A model generated the notes under the pieces. That model saw only the letters and a program-made list of their open reading frames with translations, ran no database searches and was not told the DNA's origin. A program made the translations under genes and the position numbers. From Blastococcus_B deserti (GTDB lineage Bacteria; Actinomycetota; Actinomycetes; Mycobacteriales; Geodermatophilaceae): DNA of 64,000 nucleotides. The first letter of the stretch is position 1. Each line of letters begins with the position of its first letter. This document shows, in pieces, positions 17,675 through 25,971 of this stretch. The stretch covers positions 470,818 to 534,817 of the forward strand of contig NZ_JBHUHP010000030.1 in NCBI RefSeq assembly GCF_042682525.1, written 5' to 3'.

Positions 17675-17690
17675 GTTCTCCGCGGAGAAC
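17675..17690. promoter_or_regulatory. Perfect 16-bp palindrome
   Basis: GTTCTCCG and its reverse complement CGGAGAAC meet without a gap, 72 bases before the ATG at 17763. It is a candidate operator for that gene. Confidence 0.5.
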
Positions 17691-17762
17691 TGACCCGAGG
17701 ACCAGCCGGGCCGCGGGCGGCGTCCTGATCCGACAACCCAGGGTCCGCCACGAGAGGTTCCC

Positions 17763-18263
17763 ATGACGTACGAGCCCTACCCCACCAACGTGCAGTCCGC
17801 ACCGCGCGGAGGCTTCATCGGCTTCCTCACGACCATCCCCGGCATCCTGACTGCGGCGGCAGCCGTCATCACGGCCTTGAGCGGGGGGCTGTTCCTCGTC
17901 CAGGACGGCACTGCGCCGTCCGGGGGTGCGGCGACGAACATCACGGTCGAAGCGCATCCCGCTCCTGACTCGTCCACGCCCGAGGACGCGTCGGCGATCG
18001 ATGCGGGAAACGCCTCGGCGGAGCTCGATGGAGCCGCGGTCGACGACTCCACGGCCACGTTGATCGATGAGTGCGCGGCCGGCTACGTCGACGCCTGCCA
18101 GACGCTGCTCGACGTGCTCGTCGACGAGTGCTACTACGGCGTCGGCCTCAGCTGCGACATCCTGTACTGGGCCACTCCGGTCGGCTCGGCCTACGAGGAA
18201 TACGGCGCGACGTGCGGAGGCAGGTTCGGCTGGGAGTACGCCGGCGCCTGCGGTCAGCTGTGA
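17763..18263 (+). CDS. Membrane-anchored Cys-rich protein
   Basis: 166 residues, ATG at 17763 with GAGAGG about eight bases upstream. A short N-terminal cytoplasmic part is followed by one membrane span (about 24-48), an Ala/Asp/Ser-rich linker, and a C-terminal module of some 60 residues with six cysteines spaced C-(x)7-C-(x)10-C-(x)6-C and ending CGGRFGWEYAGACG. The module is an extracellular, likely disulfide-bonded domain that I have seen in several actinobacterial secreted proteins; no function is assigned. Coupled by GTGA overlap to the small membrane protein downstream. Confidence 0.75.
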   Translation: MTYEPYPTNVQSAPRGGFIGFLTTIPGILTAAAAVITALSGGLFLVQDGTAPSGGAATNITVEAHPAPDSSTPEDASAIDAGNASAELDGAAVDDSTATLIDECAAGYVDACQTLLDVLVDECYYGVGLSCDILYWATPVGSAYEEYGATCGGRFGWEYAGACGQL

Positions 18264-18484
18264 ACCGGGACGGTCGTGTCGGGACGCCGGGTCGTGAGGT
18301 GGGCGAGGCGCGACCCGGGCCCGGCAGGGCTGTGGACCGACCGACGTTCTGGTGGGTGGCCGCCGCCGTCTTCATGGCCAATGCGGCCCTCTCGGCGAGC
18401 GAAGCGCGGTGGCCCGTGGCGTTCCTCCAGGTCGTCACCGCGGTCTGGGCATCCCTTGCCGGGCTGACCGCCCGGGACAGCTGA
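18260..18484 (+). CDS. Small membrane protein
   Basis: 74 residues. The GTG overlaps the stop of the preceding gene (GTGA), which supports a real, translationally coupled start. The C-terminal half is two hydrophobic segments around WWVAAAVFMANAALSA and FLQVVTAVWASLAGL, so a small integral membrane protein; the N-terminal 25 residues are Arg/Gly/Pro-rich. A strong terminator follows 24 bases after the stop. No family recognised. Confidence 0.6.
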   Translation: MNRDGRVGTPGREVGEARPGPGRAVDRPTFWWVAAAVFMANAALSASEARWPVAFLQVVTAVWASLAGLTARDS

Positions 18485-18507
18485 CCAGCCACGACGGGTC
18501 CGAGAAC

Positions 18508-18540
18508 AGATCCCCGGCGGCGATCAGCCGTCGGGGATCT
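18508..18540 (+). terminator. Hairpin terminator
   Basis: Fourteen-base arms (18508-18521 and 18527-18540) with one mismatch and a five-base loop, just after the small membrane protein gene. The rest of the 558-base spacer to 19042 holds the QOR fragment at 18661-18802 and nothing else I can support. Confidence 0.75.
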
Positions 18541-18660
18541 CCCGCTGCTCGACCTTCGCGGGCCTCCGCCCGTCCGGGCGACCGAGGGGCGACCCGCACC
18601 CCCACGCCCACCCAGCACCACCCGACGTTCCCCCGGCTCGACGCGTCGAGACGGCTCGTC

Positions 18661-18802
18661 AGGTCGTGGTCGGTGCCGGCGTCGTCGATCCCCGCCGTCG
18701 ACACGTCGTGGAGCTGCTGACCGGGCCCGGCCTGCGGCTGCCGGTGCCGACGATGTCCAGGACCTCGGGCCCGGCTGAAGGGTGTGATCCGCACGGCTGC
18801 AT
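18661..18802 (-). pseudogene. Degraded QOR 5' fragment (copy 4)
   Basis: Aligns over the same first 48 or so codons as copies 1 and 2 but with at least two small deletions: recognisable pieces are an altered Met start, then GPEVLDIV in one frame and QLHDVSTAG with a following Asp-Ala-Gly-Thr-Asp-His in another. It has the same orientation and the same two end points as the other copies although it lies 9 kb further on. Confidence 0.65.
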
Positions 18803-19042
18803 CGCATCGGGCCAGGTGTTCCGCCGGCCGGGGACGGGGGGGAGGGGCTCGGTCGGCGCGCGCGGCGGCGCTCCTGCAACGAGGAGACGATTTCGACCGC
18901 CGTGGGCGGCGAAGGCGAGTAGACACATCACCAGCGACCTCCTCCGGCCAGGAAGAGGAGGTCCACCGGCACGGCGAGCGTGACCCGACATCGAGCGAGC
19001 TTCGGCTCACCCGGACGAGCAACCGAAGACCCGGGAGCTGAG

Positions 19043-19441
19043 ATGAAAGCCATCACCGGAGGTCCCCTGGCAGTCCTTCTCCTGCTGGCCGCTGCGTGTG
19101 CCAGGGAGAATCCGAATCCCCCCGACACCCCGGTCGCCGGGGCGCCGACCCTGCGGGCGACCGTCGGCACCGAGGAGTCCCCTGACGCCTTCGTGATCGC
19201 CCTGGTCGACGAGAACGGTGATCCGGTCACCGAGCTGCCAGCCGGCGAGTACAACATCGAGGTCACCGACCGGACCGCCGCCCACAACTTCCACCTCAGT
19301 GGTGGGGACGGGGCGGTCGACGAGAAGACCGGCCCCACCGAGAAGGTGGAGACGCTCTGGGTGGTCACCTTCGAGCCGGGCGAGTACCGCTACATCTGCG
19401 ATCCGCACCCCAGCATGAACGGTCACTTCACCGTGAGCTGA
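19043..19441 (+). CDS. Cupredoxin-like lipoprotein
   Basis: 132 residues with a lipoprotein signal peptide (LLLLAAAC, Cys near 19). The mature part is a small beta-sandwich with type-1 copper ligands in the expected order: histidine in AAHNFHL, then Cys, His and Met in YICDPHPSMNG. It probably binds one copper on the outer face of the membrane and acts in electron transfer or copper handling. ATG at 19043 with GGGAGCTGAG upstream. No obvious operon partner: a hydrolase gene follows after 66 bases. Confidence 0.88.
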   Translation: MKAITGGPLAVLLLLAAACARENPNPPDTPVAGAPTLRATVGTEESPDAFVIALVDENGDPVTELPAGEYNIEVTDRTAAHNFHLSGGDGAVDEKTGPTEKVETLWVVTFEPGEYRYICDPHPSMNGHFTVS

Positions 19442-19507
19442 CGTGCGCACGTCGCTCCCGTGTCGGCGGTCGTTGTCGGGTCGCGGACCCGGGTCCACCA
19501 TGCGGGG

Positions 19508-20386
19508 ATGGGCCAGGGCGTGCCCCCGCAGAGTGCCATGACCGCCGTGCTCGCGGACGGCCGGCGCCTGTCCTGGGCCGAGTACGGCATTGCCGACGGT
19601 GCGCCACTGGTGATGCTGCACGCCACGCCCGGCTCCCGGCTGCAGTTCCAGTGGATGCACGCGCCCGCAGCCGCCGCCGGCATCCGGCTGATCGCACCCG
19701 AGCGGCCGGGCTACGGCGCCAGCGACCCCGTGCCCGGGGGCACCACCTTCGCGGCGTATGCCGATGACCTGCGGCAGCTGCTCGACCATCTCGAGCTACC
19801 GGTCGTCACGCTGTGCGGGGTCAGCGGTGGCGGCGGCTTCGCGCTCGCCGCTGCACTCGCGCATCCCGAGCGCTTCGGACGGCTGATCCTGGTCTCGGCC
19901 GGACTTCCGGTCCCGCGGGCCGCGCGGCGGGGGATGGCCCTGCCGGTCCGGCTGCTGCTGTTCCTGGCGCGGTACGCCCCGGGGCTCACGGGGAGACTGC
20001 TGGCCGCGCAGCTGTCCGCCGATCCGGACTCGCAGCTGAGCAGGGCCGGGAAGCGCTTCATGCCGGCCTCCGATCGCCGGTTGCTCGACGCTCCGGAGTG
20101 GCGCCGGTGGTTCGACGAGGACTTCCGCGAGGCCCTGAGGCAGGGCCCTGGCGCCGCGGTCCACGACCTCGCCATGAGCAGGGCACCGCTCGGCGCGGAC
20201 CCGGCGGACCTGGCCGTCGACACGGTGCTGCTGCACGGCACCGAGGACGTCAACGTGCCGGTCGGGATCGCCCGGTGGCTGGCGGCGCAGGCTCCCGCCG
20301 CCCGGCTGATCGAGCAACCCGGATCGGGCCACCTGTTCAGCCTCGAGCGCCCCCAGCTGATCTTCGAGTGGGTCGGCCGTCCATGA
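19508..20386 (+). CDS. Alpha/beta fold hydrolase
   Basis: 292 residues from the ATG at 19508. Oxyanion-hole region MLHATPGS, nucleophile elbow GVSGGGG, acidic residue in HGTEDVNVP and histidine in GSGHLFS make a complete triad of the epoxide hydrolase/haloperoxidase-like superfamily. A helical cap lies between residues 145 and 220. Substrate cannot be predicted. The region just before the ATG has no ribosome site and a CACCAT -10-like hexamer six bases upstream; an in-frame ATG at 19460 is less likely. Confidence 0.85.
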   Translation: MGQGVPPQSAMTAVLADGRRLSWAEYGIADGAPLVMLHATPGSRLQFQWMHAPAAAAGIRLIAPERPGYGASDPVPGGTTFAAYADDLRQLLDHLELPVVTLCGVSGGGGFALAAALAHPERFGRLILVSAGLPVPRAARRGMALPVRLLLFLARYAPGLTGRLLAAQLSADPDSQLSRAGKRFMPASDRRLLDAPEWRRWFDEDFREALRQGPGAAVHDLAMSRAPLGADPADLAVDTVLLHGTEDVNVPVGIARWLAAQAPAARLIEQPGSGHLFSLERPQLIFEWVGRP

Positions 20387-20401
20387 CATCCGGGTCCGTG
20401 C

Positions 20402-20605
20402 TCAGATCTCGACCGCGTTGCCGCAGATGCCGCAGACCTCGAGCTCCCGCCGTCCCCACCGGGCGACCGGCAGGAAGAAGAGCGTGAACTGCCGGACCTG
20501 CCGTACCCGCGCCCACTGCGAGGTGTTACCGCAGCGCCGGCAGGTGCGGACGGATCCCGGCCCCAGGTGCCGCTGCTTGGTCCCGAAGCCGACGAGGAGG
20601 AACAC
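20402..20605 (-). CDS. Small zinc-ribbon protein
   Basis: 67 residues with two CxxC pairs (TCRRCGN and VCGICGN) around a short hydrophobic stretch, typical of the zinc-ribbon family of small actinobacterial proteins. GTG at 20605; a TACGCT -10 hexamer ends six bases before it, so probably leaderless. It is convergent with the hydrolase gene. The function is unknown. Confidence 0.75.
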   Translation of the reverse strand: MFLLVGFGTKQRHLGPGSVRTCRRCGNTSQWARVRQVRQFTLFFLPVARWGRRELEVCGICGNAVEI

Positions 20606-20904
20606 GGCGCCAGCGTAGGGAGCCGACCCCGTCGCCGTCCGGTCTTCGGTCGATGACGCCAGGGACTGTCATCGCCGTGGCGGACCGTGAGGACGGGCGG
20701 GTTCACCGGGCATGGAGGCGGTGGCCTCGCCGTCGCGCTGGTGGGCGCCGCGTGTGGTTGGCTTCGAGCGGGCGGCTACCAGGGCCGCTGCGGAATGTCC
20801 CCGCGGCCGCGTGTCGAGCGATCCTGCGGCGACCCGGGAGCCGACCGCCCGGGTCCGCGGCCTCGTCCAGGACGCGCAGGGTCGCGACGACCGAGGAGGC
20901 TCTC

Positions 20905-22146
20905 ATTCCGGCTGACGGGATCCTGGACGCCGCGACGCGGGTCGCTGATCACCTGCTGGAGGTCCAGACGCGGGTGAACGGGCAGATCGATGCCGCGCTG
21001 GCGGAACTCCTGCCCGACGTCCAGGAGCGACTGGGCGTCGGGCCGGCGAACGACGTCGACCTCTCCGACCTGGTGAACACCCGGATCACCGGCCTGAGCG
21101 TGGTCGTCACCCCGGCAGCGGTCGCGACCGTCGTCCCGCTGTCGGCCGCATCCGCCGCCACGACGCGGGCCGGGCGCCGCGCGGTGACCGACATCGTCGA
21201 CGGCACCGATGACCGCCTGGCCGTCATCGCCGGCCCGTGCTCCATCCACGACCCGGCGGCCGCGGTGGAGTACGCCGGCTTCATCGCCCGCATGCGGGAG
21301 CGGCATGGCGACGACCTCGAGATCCTGATGCGGACGTACACCGAGAAGCCGAGGACCGAGGTCGACTGGAAGGGCTTCGCCTACGACCCGTTCCTCGACG
21401 GTTCCAGCCGCATCAGCGTCGGGCTCGTGGCGACCCGGATGCTCATGTGCCGCATCACCGCCATGGGTGTACCGGTCGCCGCCGAGCCGCTGAACGCGCT
21501 GACACCCCAGTACGTCAACGGGCTGGTCACCTACAACGGCGTCGGCGCGCGCAACGTCACCGACCAGACCGCCCGCGAACGGGTGTCCGGCTTCTCGTCC
21601 GTCGTCGGCTTCAAGAACTCGCCGGAGGGCAGCATCGAGGCCGCCATCCAGGCGGTCAGGACGGCGCGGGCTCCGCACGAGTTCCTCGGCGTCGACCACC
21701 ACGGGGTGAGCGCTCAGCTGTCGACGACCGGCAACGACACCGCCCACGTCATCCTGCGTGGGGACAAGCACGGGCCGAACTACTCCGCGGCGCACATCGC
21801 CGACACCAAGCGGAAGCTCGCCGAACGAGGTCTGCCCGAGGTCGTCGTGGTCGACGCCTCGCACGGCAACAGCCAGAAGAACCACCTGCGCCAGATCGAG
21901 GTCGTGCGAGACCTGGCGGGTCAGATCGCGGCGGGGGAGCCGGCGATCCGGGGCGTCATGGTCGAGAGCAATCTCGTCGCGGGGCGGCAGGACCTCGACC
22001 AGCGCCACCCCGAGCGCCTCGAGTACGGCAAGAGCGTCACCGACGCCTGCGTCGACCCCGGCACGACGGAGGTGATGCTGGCCGAGCTGGCCGAGGCCGT
22101 CCGGGCACGGCGCGGCGCCCGGGCTCGTCCTCCAGCGCAGCGTTGA
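20905..22146 (+). CDS. Type I DAHP synthase with possible ATT start
   Basis: 3-deoxy-7-phosphoheptulonate synthase of the AroF/G/H type, first step of the shikimate pathway (phosphoenolpyruvate plus erythrose 4-phosphate). The core is complete: DDRLAVIAGPCSIHDP, YTEKPRTEVDWKGFAYDP, VGFKNSPEG, HVILRGDKHGPNYS, DASHGNSQKNH and GVMVESNLV. About 90 residues precede the core, more than in E. coli AroG. The open frame has no ATG or well-placed GTG; a perfect GAGGAGG (20893-20899) sits five bases before an in-frame ATT, which I take as the most likely start. GTG near 20971 is the alternative. Probably a second isozyme, perhaps for specialised metabolism. Confidence 0.88.
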   Translation: MPADGILDAATRVADHLLEVQTRVNGQIDAALAELLPDVQERLGVGPANDVDLSDLVNTRITGLSVVVTPAAVATVVPLSAASAATTRAGRRAVTDIVDGTDDRLAVIAGPCSIHDPAAAVEYAGFIARMRERHGDDLEILMRTYTEKPRTEVDWKGFAYDPFLDGSSRISVGLVATRMLMCRITAMGVPVAAEPLNALTPQYVNGLVTYNGVGARNVTDQTARERVSGFSSVVGFKNSPEGSIEAAIQAVRTARAPHEFLGVDHHGVSAQLSTTGNDTAHVILRGDKHGPNYSAAHIADTKRKLAERGLPEVVVVDASHGNSQKNHLRQIEVVRDLAGQIAAGEPAIRGVMVESNLVAGRQDLDQRHPERLEYGKSVTDACVDPGTTEVMLAELAEAVRARRGARARPPAQR

Positions 22147-22198
22147 GCGCGCCTGATGCTTGATCGTCCGCCCCGACTCCCATCTGGACGTGCCCCGA

Positions 22199-22212
22199 CC
22201 GGCTCGAGCCGG
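22199..22212. repeat. Perfect 14-bp palindrome in 308-base spacer
   Basis: CCGGCTCGAGCCGG between the DAHP synthase and the lipoprotein gene, which are convergent. It may help termination. The rest of 22147-22454 shows two copies of GACGTGCCCCGA about 100 bases apart and no gene I can support. Confidence 0.4.
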
Positions 22213-22454
22213 ACCGTGGTTCTGCAGCCTGACGAGCCCATTCCCGAAGGCGGAGGCGTGCGGGATGGGTTCCGGGCAGCGCTCGACTGCGACGTGCCCC
22301 GAGCCGGATGAACTCACATGCCCGGGTGCGTGAGCCGACCGAACCCATGGAACGGGCAGGCCTCTCGTCGCGTCCGCGGGGCGGCGGTACACCCGCGATG
22401 AAGGCTCGGACAAGGAGCCAGGGCGGGGCTCACCATGGCTGCGTTGGGTAGCTG

Positions 22455-23120
22455 TCACTCGAGCACGTGCGGCGCGCTCGGCGAGGGGATGTCGCCGTTC
22501 CAGGTCCAGGTGGTCTCCGCGACCCCGGACGGGCAGCACGTCGAATCGGAGGCACGGTAGTAGTGCTCGTTCACGACCAGCCGCTGCTCGCCCCACTCCT
22601 GCACGGACAACGTCGTCGGCAGCTGGTTCGCCTCCTGGACCTGAGCCGTGAGGGTGCCGAGACCGATCAGCCGTCCGCCGCGAACGGCGTACGTCACCAG
22701 TCCGTACTCGAGCGTGCTCGATCCCGTCCCGCCACCGTTGTCGCAGTACGCGCTCAGGACTGCCTCGTCGGCGTCGTCCCCTACGAGATCACCGTAGGAG
22801 ACGTCGAACCAGGCGACGGTGACCGGTCCCCATGTCTCGGAGCTGGCCCTCGCCATCCCACCGTCCAGCTGTGTGACGGTTGGTATGCCGCAGAACCGCG
22901 GCGGCAGGGGGGCCGCGTCCCAGTCCATCTGGTGCAGGTCGCCCGCAGCGACCCCGAGGTCCGTGGGTCCGGGCGACGGCCCGCCACTGGGCGAGGGAGC
23001 AACGGCTATCGGTTGTCGGGCCGCCGGCTCGATGCGGGGCCCCGGGGTCGGGGCACCGCAGCCGCCAGCGGGCACGACGAGCGCCGTGAGGAAGAGGGCT
23101 CCAGCCGTCCGCGCCCGCAC
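22455..23120 (-). CDS. Lipoprotein next to TIR-WD40 gene
   Basis: 221 residues, GTG start at 23120. Lipoprotein signal peptide ending VPAGGC (Cys 21), then a Pro/Ser-rich linker to about residue 55 and a globular part with four or five cysteines (FCGIP, AYCDNGG, TCCPSG). Several features, such as SYGDLVGDDADEAVLSAYC, recall extracellular proteins that carry FG-GAP-like or integrin-type elements, but I do not recognise a family. It starts seven bases after the stop of the TIR-WD40 gene on the same strand, so the two are probably co-transcribed. Confidence 0.75.
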   Translation of the reverse strand: MRARTAGALFLTALVVPAGGCGAPTPGPRIEPAARQPIAVAPSPSGGPSPGPTDLGVAAGDLHQMDWDAAPLPPRFCGIPTVTQLDGGMARASSETWGPVTVAWFDVSYGDLVGDDADEAVLSAYCDNGGGTGSSTLEYGLVTYAVRGGRLIGLGTLTAQVQEANQLPTTLSVQEWGEQRLVVNEHYYRASDSTCCPSGVAETTWTWNGDIPSPSAPHVLE

Positions 23121-23127
23121 GTTGCAC

Positions 23128-25971
23128 CTAGCCGCGTCCGGTGCAGGGTGGGTCGTACGCGATGTCGGCCGGGAGGTACTCCGCCCACTGCGCCTGCGTG
23201 ATGCGGTCCGACGCGGCGCACAGCTCGCCGAGCAGCCGTCCCACGTCGACGTCCCAGATCTGCATGTCGCCGCTGGTCGCCGCCGCGAGGAGCGTCCCGT
23301 CGGGGCTGAACGAGACAGCTGCGCCGTTGTAGACGCCGCCCGCGTCCAGAGTCGCCATCGGCGCCGGCGTGGCCGTCACGTCCTCGCGGGCCCAGAGACG
23401 CACCGCGTCCACCCCCGCACTGGCCATGACGCCACCGTCCGGGCTGAGCGCCAGACCGGTGAGGGCACCGTTGTGGGCAGCGCGGGATGCCATGAGCCGC
23501 GGACGCGAGGGCGTCGAGATGTCCCACGACGACAGGGAGCCGCGCACGCCGCCGGCGATGAGGATCTCGTTGCGGGTGTCGATCACGACCGCCGCGATCT
23601 CCTCGTCCGGCATGGAGACGCGGGAGAGGACCTCGGGTGTCTCGGGGTCGCGGACGTCCCAGAGCGTCGCGCCCCCTTCTCGGCCGAGCGTCACGAGAGT
23701 GCGGCCGCTCGCGTCGAAGGCTGCGCCGTGCGGAGCGGGGCGGGTTTCCGGCAACGTGGCGAGGGCCCGTGTCGAGCCGTCGACGATCGACCACAGGGCC
23801 ACGGTGTAGTTCTCGCTCGCGACCGCCAGGACGCTGCCGTCAGGGCTGAAGACGGCGAGGTCCGAGGGTTCCACCACGGCCGTGCCCTCGGTCAGGAGCC
23901 GAGGCTCCGACGGGTCCTCGGCGTCCCACAGGACGACGGGACTGCCGCTCGCGATGACGGAGGAGCCCGGTTGGTACGCGTAGGCCGCCCCGCCCCCCAC
24001 CGCCAAGGTCGGGACGGCGGCGCCGGGTCGGGGGTCGCGGGGATCGTCGAGCAGCCAGGAGCGCGCGGGGAAACCGGCGATGACGGCCTGGGCGTCCGGC
24101 GCCCAGGCCGGTACGGCCTGACGGCCACCGTCGATGCGGCTGGTGGCGCCGGCCCGCGTAGCCCCCTGCACGGGCCATACGCGCACCACCGACCGGCCGG
24201 GGAGGCCAGTGTTGGCGCCTGGGGCCACCGGGTCGTCACTGACGACCACGAGCTGCCGGGACCGGACGCCGAAGGCGACCGCACGGACTCCGGCGCTCAC
24301 TCCCCGGAGACGCTCGCCGAGGATCGGACGGGTGAGGTCTCCCAGATCCCACAGCTGGGTGACCCCGGAGGGCGTCCCGACCGCCAGGACCCCTCCGTCG
24401 TCGGAGACGGCGATGCTGTTGACGCCGAACGACTCGCCGGGCACCGAGTCCCGGAGCACGGGCTGCAGCGGGTCGGCGATGTCCCAGACCTCGACGTCGG
24501 CCACCGAGCCTGCTCGCGCCAGCGTCTGCCGGTCCGCGGTGACCACTGCCCTGCCGGTGCCCGCCGCCAGCGGCGTCACGATCACGTCGACGGGGAGCGA
24601 CGCCGTGTCCACGCCCGCAGCCGTCACCCGGGACGGCGACAGCAGCGTGCCGTCGTCGAGGAGCACCAGCCGGTCCGGGCTCTCGCCGGTCGGCACGGTG
24701 GTTCCGGTGACCGGTTCGGCAGGGTCGGCGACGTCGTAGAAGGTGATCGAGGTGGAGTCCTCGACGATCAGGACCTCGCCGCCGGGCGCGTACGCCAGCC
24801 GTTCCACGGCGGGGTCGGGAGCGTCCAGTTCGGCCAGCAGGCGTGGTCGGGCGGCGTCGGAGATGTCGAACAGCCCGAGCCGGCCCGGCCCGGTCGTCGC
24901 CGCCATGCCCGTGCCCGAGGGTGAGAACGCGACCTCTCCTTTCTCCGGTACGGAGTCGGTCACGGTGGTCAGCAGCCGCCCGCTGTCGGTCTCGTAGAGC
25001 CGCAACTCGGGGCCACTGACGATGGCCACCAGGGGCAGGCTCGCGTGCACGGCCACGTCGGGGTCGTACCCGGCGACGCCGAACTCTCTGGGCATGCGCG
25101 GGGACCGGACGAGCGCTCCGACGGACTCCTCCGTGGGGCTCAGCCGATGGGCCTCGAGGAGCAGCTGCCGGGCTAGCGACGGGCGTTCGTCCTCGATGCT
25201 GGCGCTCTGTGCCACCAGCTGTCGCGACGTCGCCGTGTAGCGCTGCTCGATCGCTGCGTTCCTCCGGTCGACGGCCACGACCGCCGCCACGACCGACGTC
25301 GTGAGGAGGGCGACGAGCGTCGCGATCACCGTCGCGACCATCCGGCGCGTCTGACGGCGCCGCCGCAGGTGTTCTCCGACCACGCGGTCCTTCGGCACGC
25401 GGCGCATCGAGGCCAGGAGCTGTGCCGCGGCGTCCGTCAGCCGGGGGTCACGCTGGTCGATCTGCTCCAGCCCGGCCATCCAGCGCAGGTCCACCCAGAT
25501 CGGCTCGTCGGGAAAGGCAGACCGCCACTTCTCGGGAAGGGCTCCTGGACCTGCCGACGTCGCCTCGGGGTCGGTGTCCCAGCTCATGTGGCCGTCCAGG
25601 ACGGCGAGATACAGGTCGTCCGGCCCACGATGCCGCAGCCACCAGGCGACCTCGACGTCCACCCATCGAGACCGCCGCGAGGTCGCGGAGATCAGGAGGA
25701 CGAGCGCGCGGGAGTTGCCCAGCGCCTCTTCTATGGCCTCCCTCAGCGACCCGTTCCCGGCGAGCGTCGCGGTGTCGAGGAAGACCCGTCTGTCCCTCGC
25801 GCGGTACCACGGGGTGCCGAAGCGCTCGATGGCCTGCCCGAACGGCTTGGCCGCGGCTGCATCGGCCCGGCTGTAGGACAGGAAGGCGTCGTACGCGAAC
25901 TGGTCCGGGGCCGGTTCGGCGCGACGATCAGCAAGGGGGCGTACCCGGGCTGCAGTGCCGCTACGAGACAA
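23128..25971 (-). CDS. TIR - transmembrane - WD40-like protein
   Basis: 947 residues. N-terminal TIR domain (about 25-195): YDAFLSYSRAD, then LVLLISATSRRSRWVDVEVA, in which E107 occupies the place of the catalytic glutamate of NAD-cleaving TIR enzymes. A basic patch and one membrane span (211-234) follow, a short helical linker to about 285, and then a long beta-propeller region with repeated units such as AFSPSGTG, LWDLGDL and LSPDGGVMAS, probably two propellers of WD40 type. If the TIR domain is cytoplasmic the propeller would be extracellular. Such fusions occur in actinobacteria and resemble conflict or signalling proteins. Start is the TTG at 25971 with GGTGG upstream; no later start keeps the TIR domain whole. 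Confidence 0.9.
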   Translation of the reverse strand: MSRSGTAARVRPLADRRAEPAPDQFAYDAFLSYSRADAAAAKPFGQAIERFGTPWYRARDRRVFLDTATLAGNGSLREAIEEALGNSRALVLLISATSRRSRWVDVEVAWWLRHRGPDDLYLAVLDGHMSWDTDPEATSAGPGALPEKWRSAFPDEPIWVDLRWMAGLEQIDQRDPRLTDAAAQLLASMRRVPKDRVVGEHLRRRRQTRRMVATVIATLVALLTTSVVAAVVAVDRRNAAIEQRYTATSRQLVAQSASIEDERPSLARQLLLEAHRLSPTEESVGALVRSPRMPREFGVAGYDPDVAVHASLPLVAIVSGPELRLYETDSGRLLTTVTDSVPEKGEVAFSPSGTGMAATTGPGRLGLFDISDAARPRLLAELDAPDPAVERLAYAPGGEVLIVEDSTSITFYDVADPAEPVTGTTVPTGESPDRLVLLDDGTLLSPSRVTAAGVDTASLPVDVIVTPLAAGTGRAVVTADRQTLARAGSVADVEVWDIADPLQPVLRDSVPGESFGVNSIAVSDDGGVLAVGTPSGVTQLWDLGDLTRPILGERLRGVSAGVRAVAFGVRSRQLVVVSDDPVAPGANTGLPGRSVVRVWPVQGATRAGATSRIDGGRQAVPAWAPDAQAVIAGFPARSWLLDDPRDPRPGAAVPTLAVGGGAAYAYQPGSSVIASGSPVVLWDAEDPSEPRLLTEGTAVVEPSDLAVFSPDGSVLAVASENYTVALWSIVDGSTRALATLPETRPAPHGAAFDASGRTLVTLGREGGATLWDVRDPETPEVLSRVSMPDEEIAAVVIDTRNEILIAGGVRGSLSSWDISTPSRPRLMASRAAHNGALTGLALSPDGGVMASAGVDAVRLWAREDVTATPAPMATLDAGGVYNGAAVSFSPDGTLLAAATSGDMQIWDVDVGRLLGELCAASDRITQAQWAEYLPADIAYDPPCTGRG

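Noticed and set aside
20776..22596. 606-residue open frame antisense to the DAHP synthase
   Set aside because: Same artefact; the sense strand holds all catalytic motifs of the synthase.
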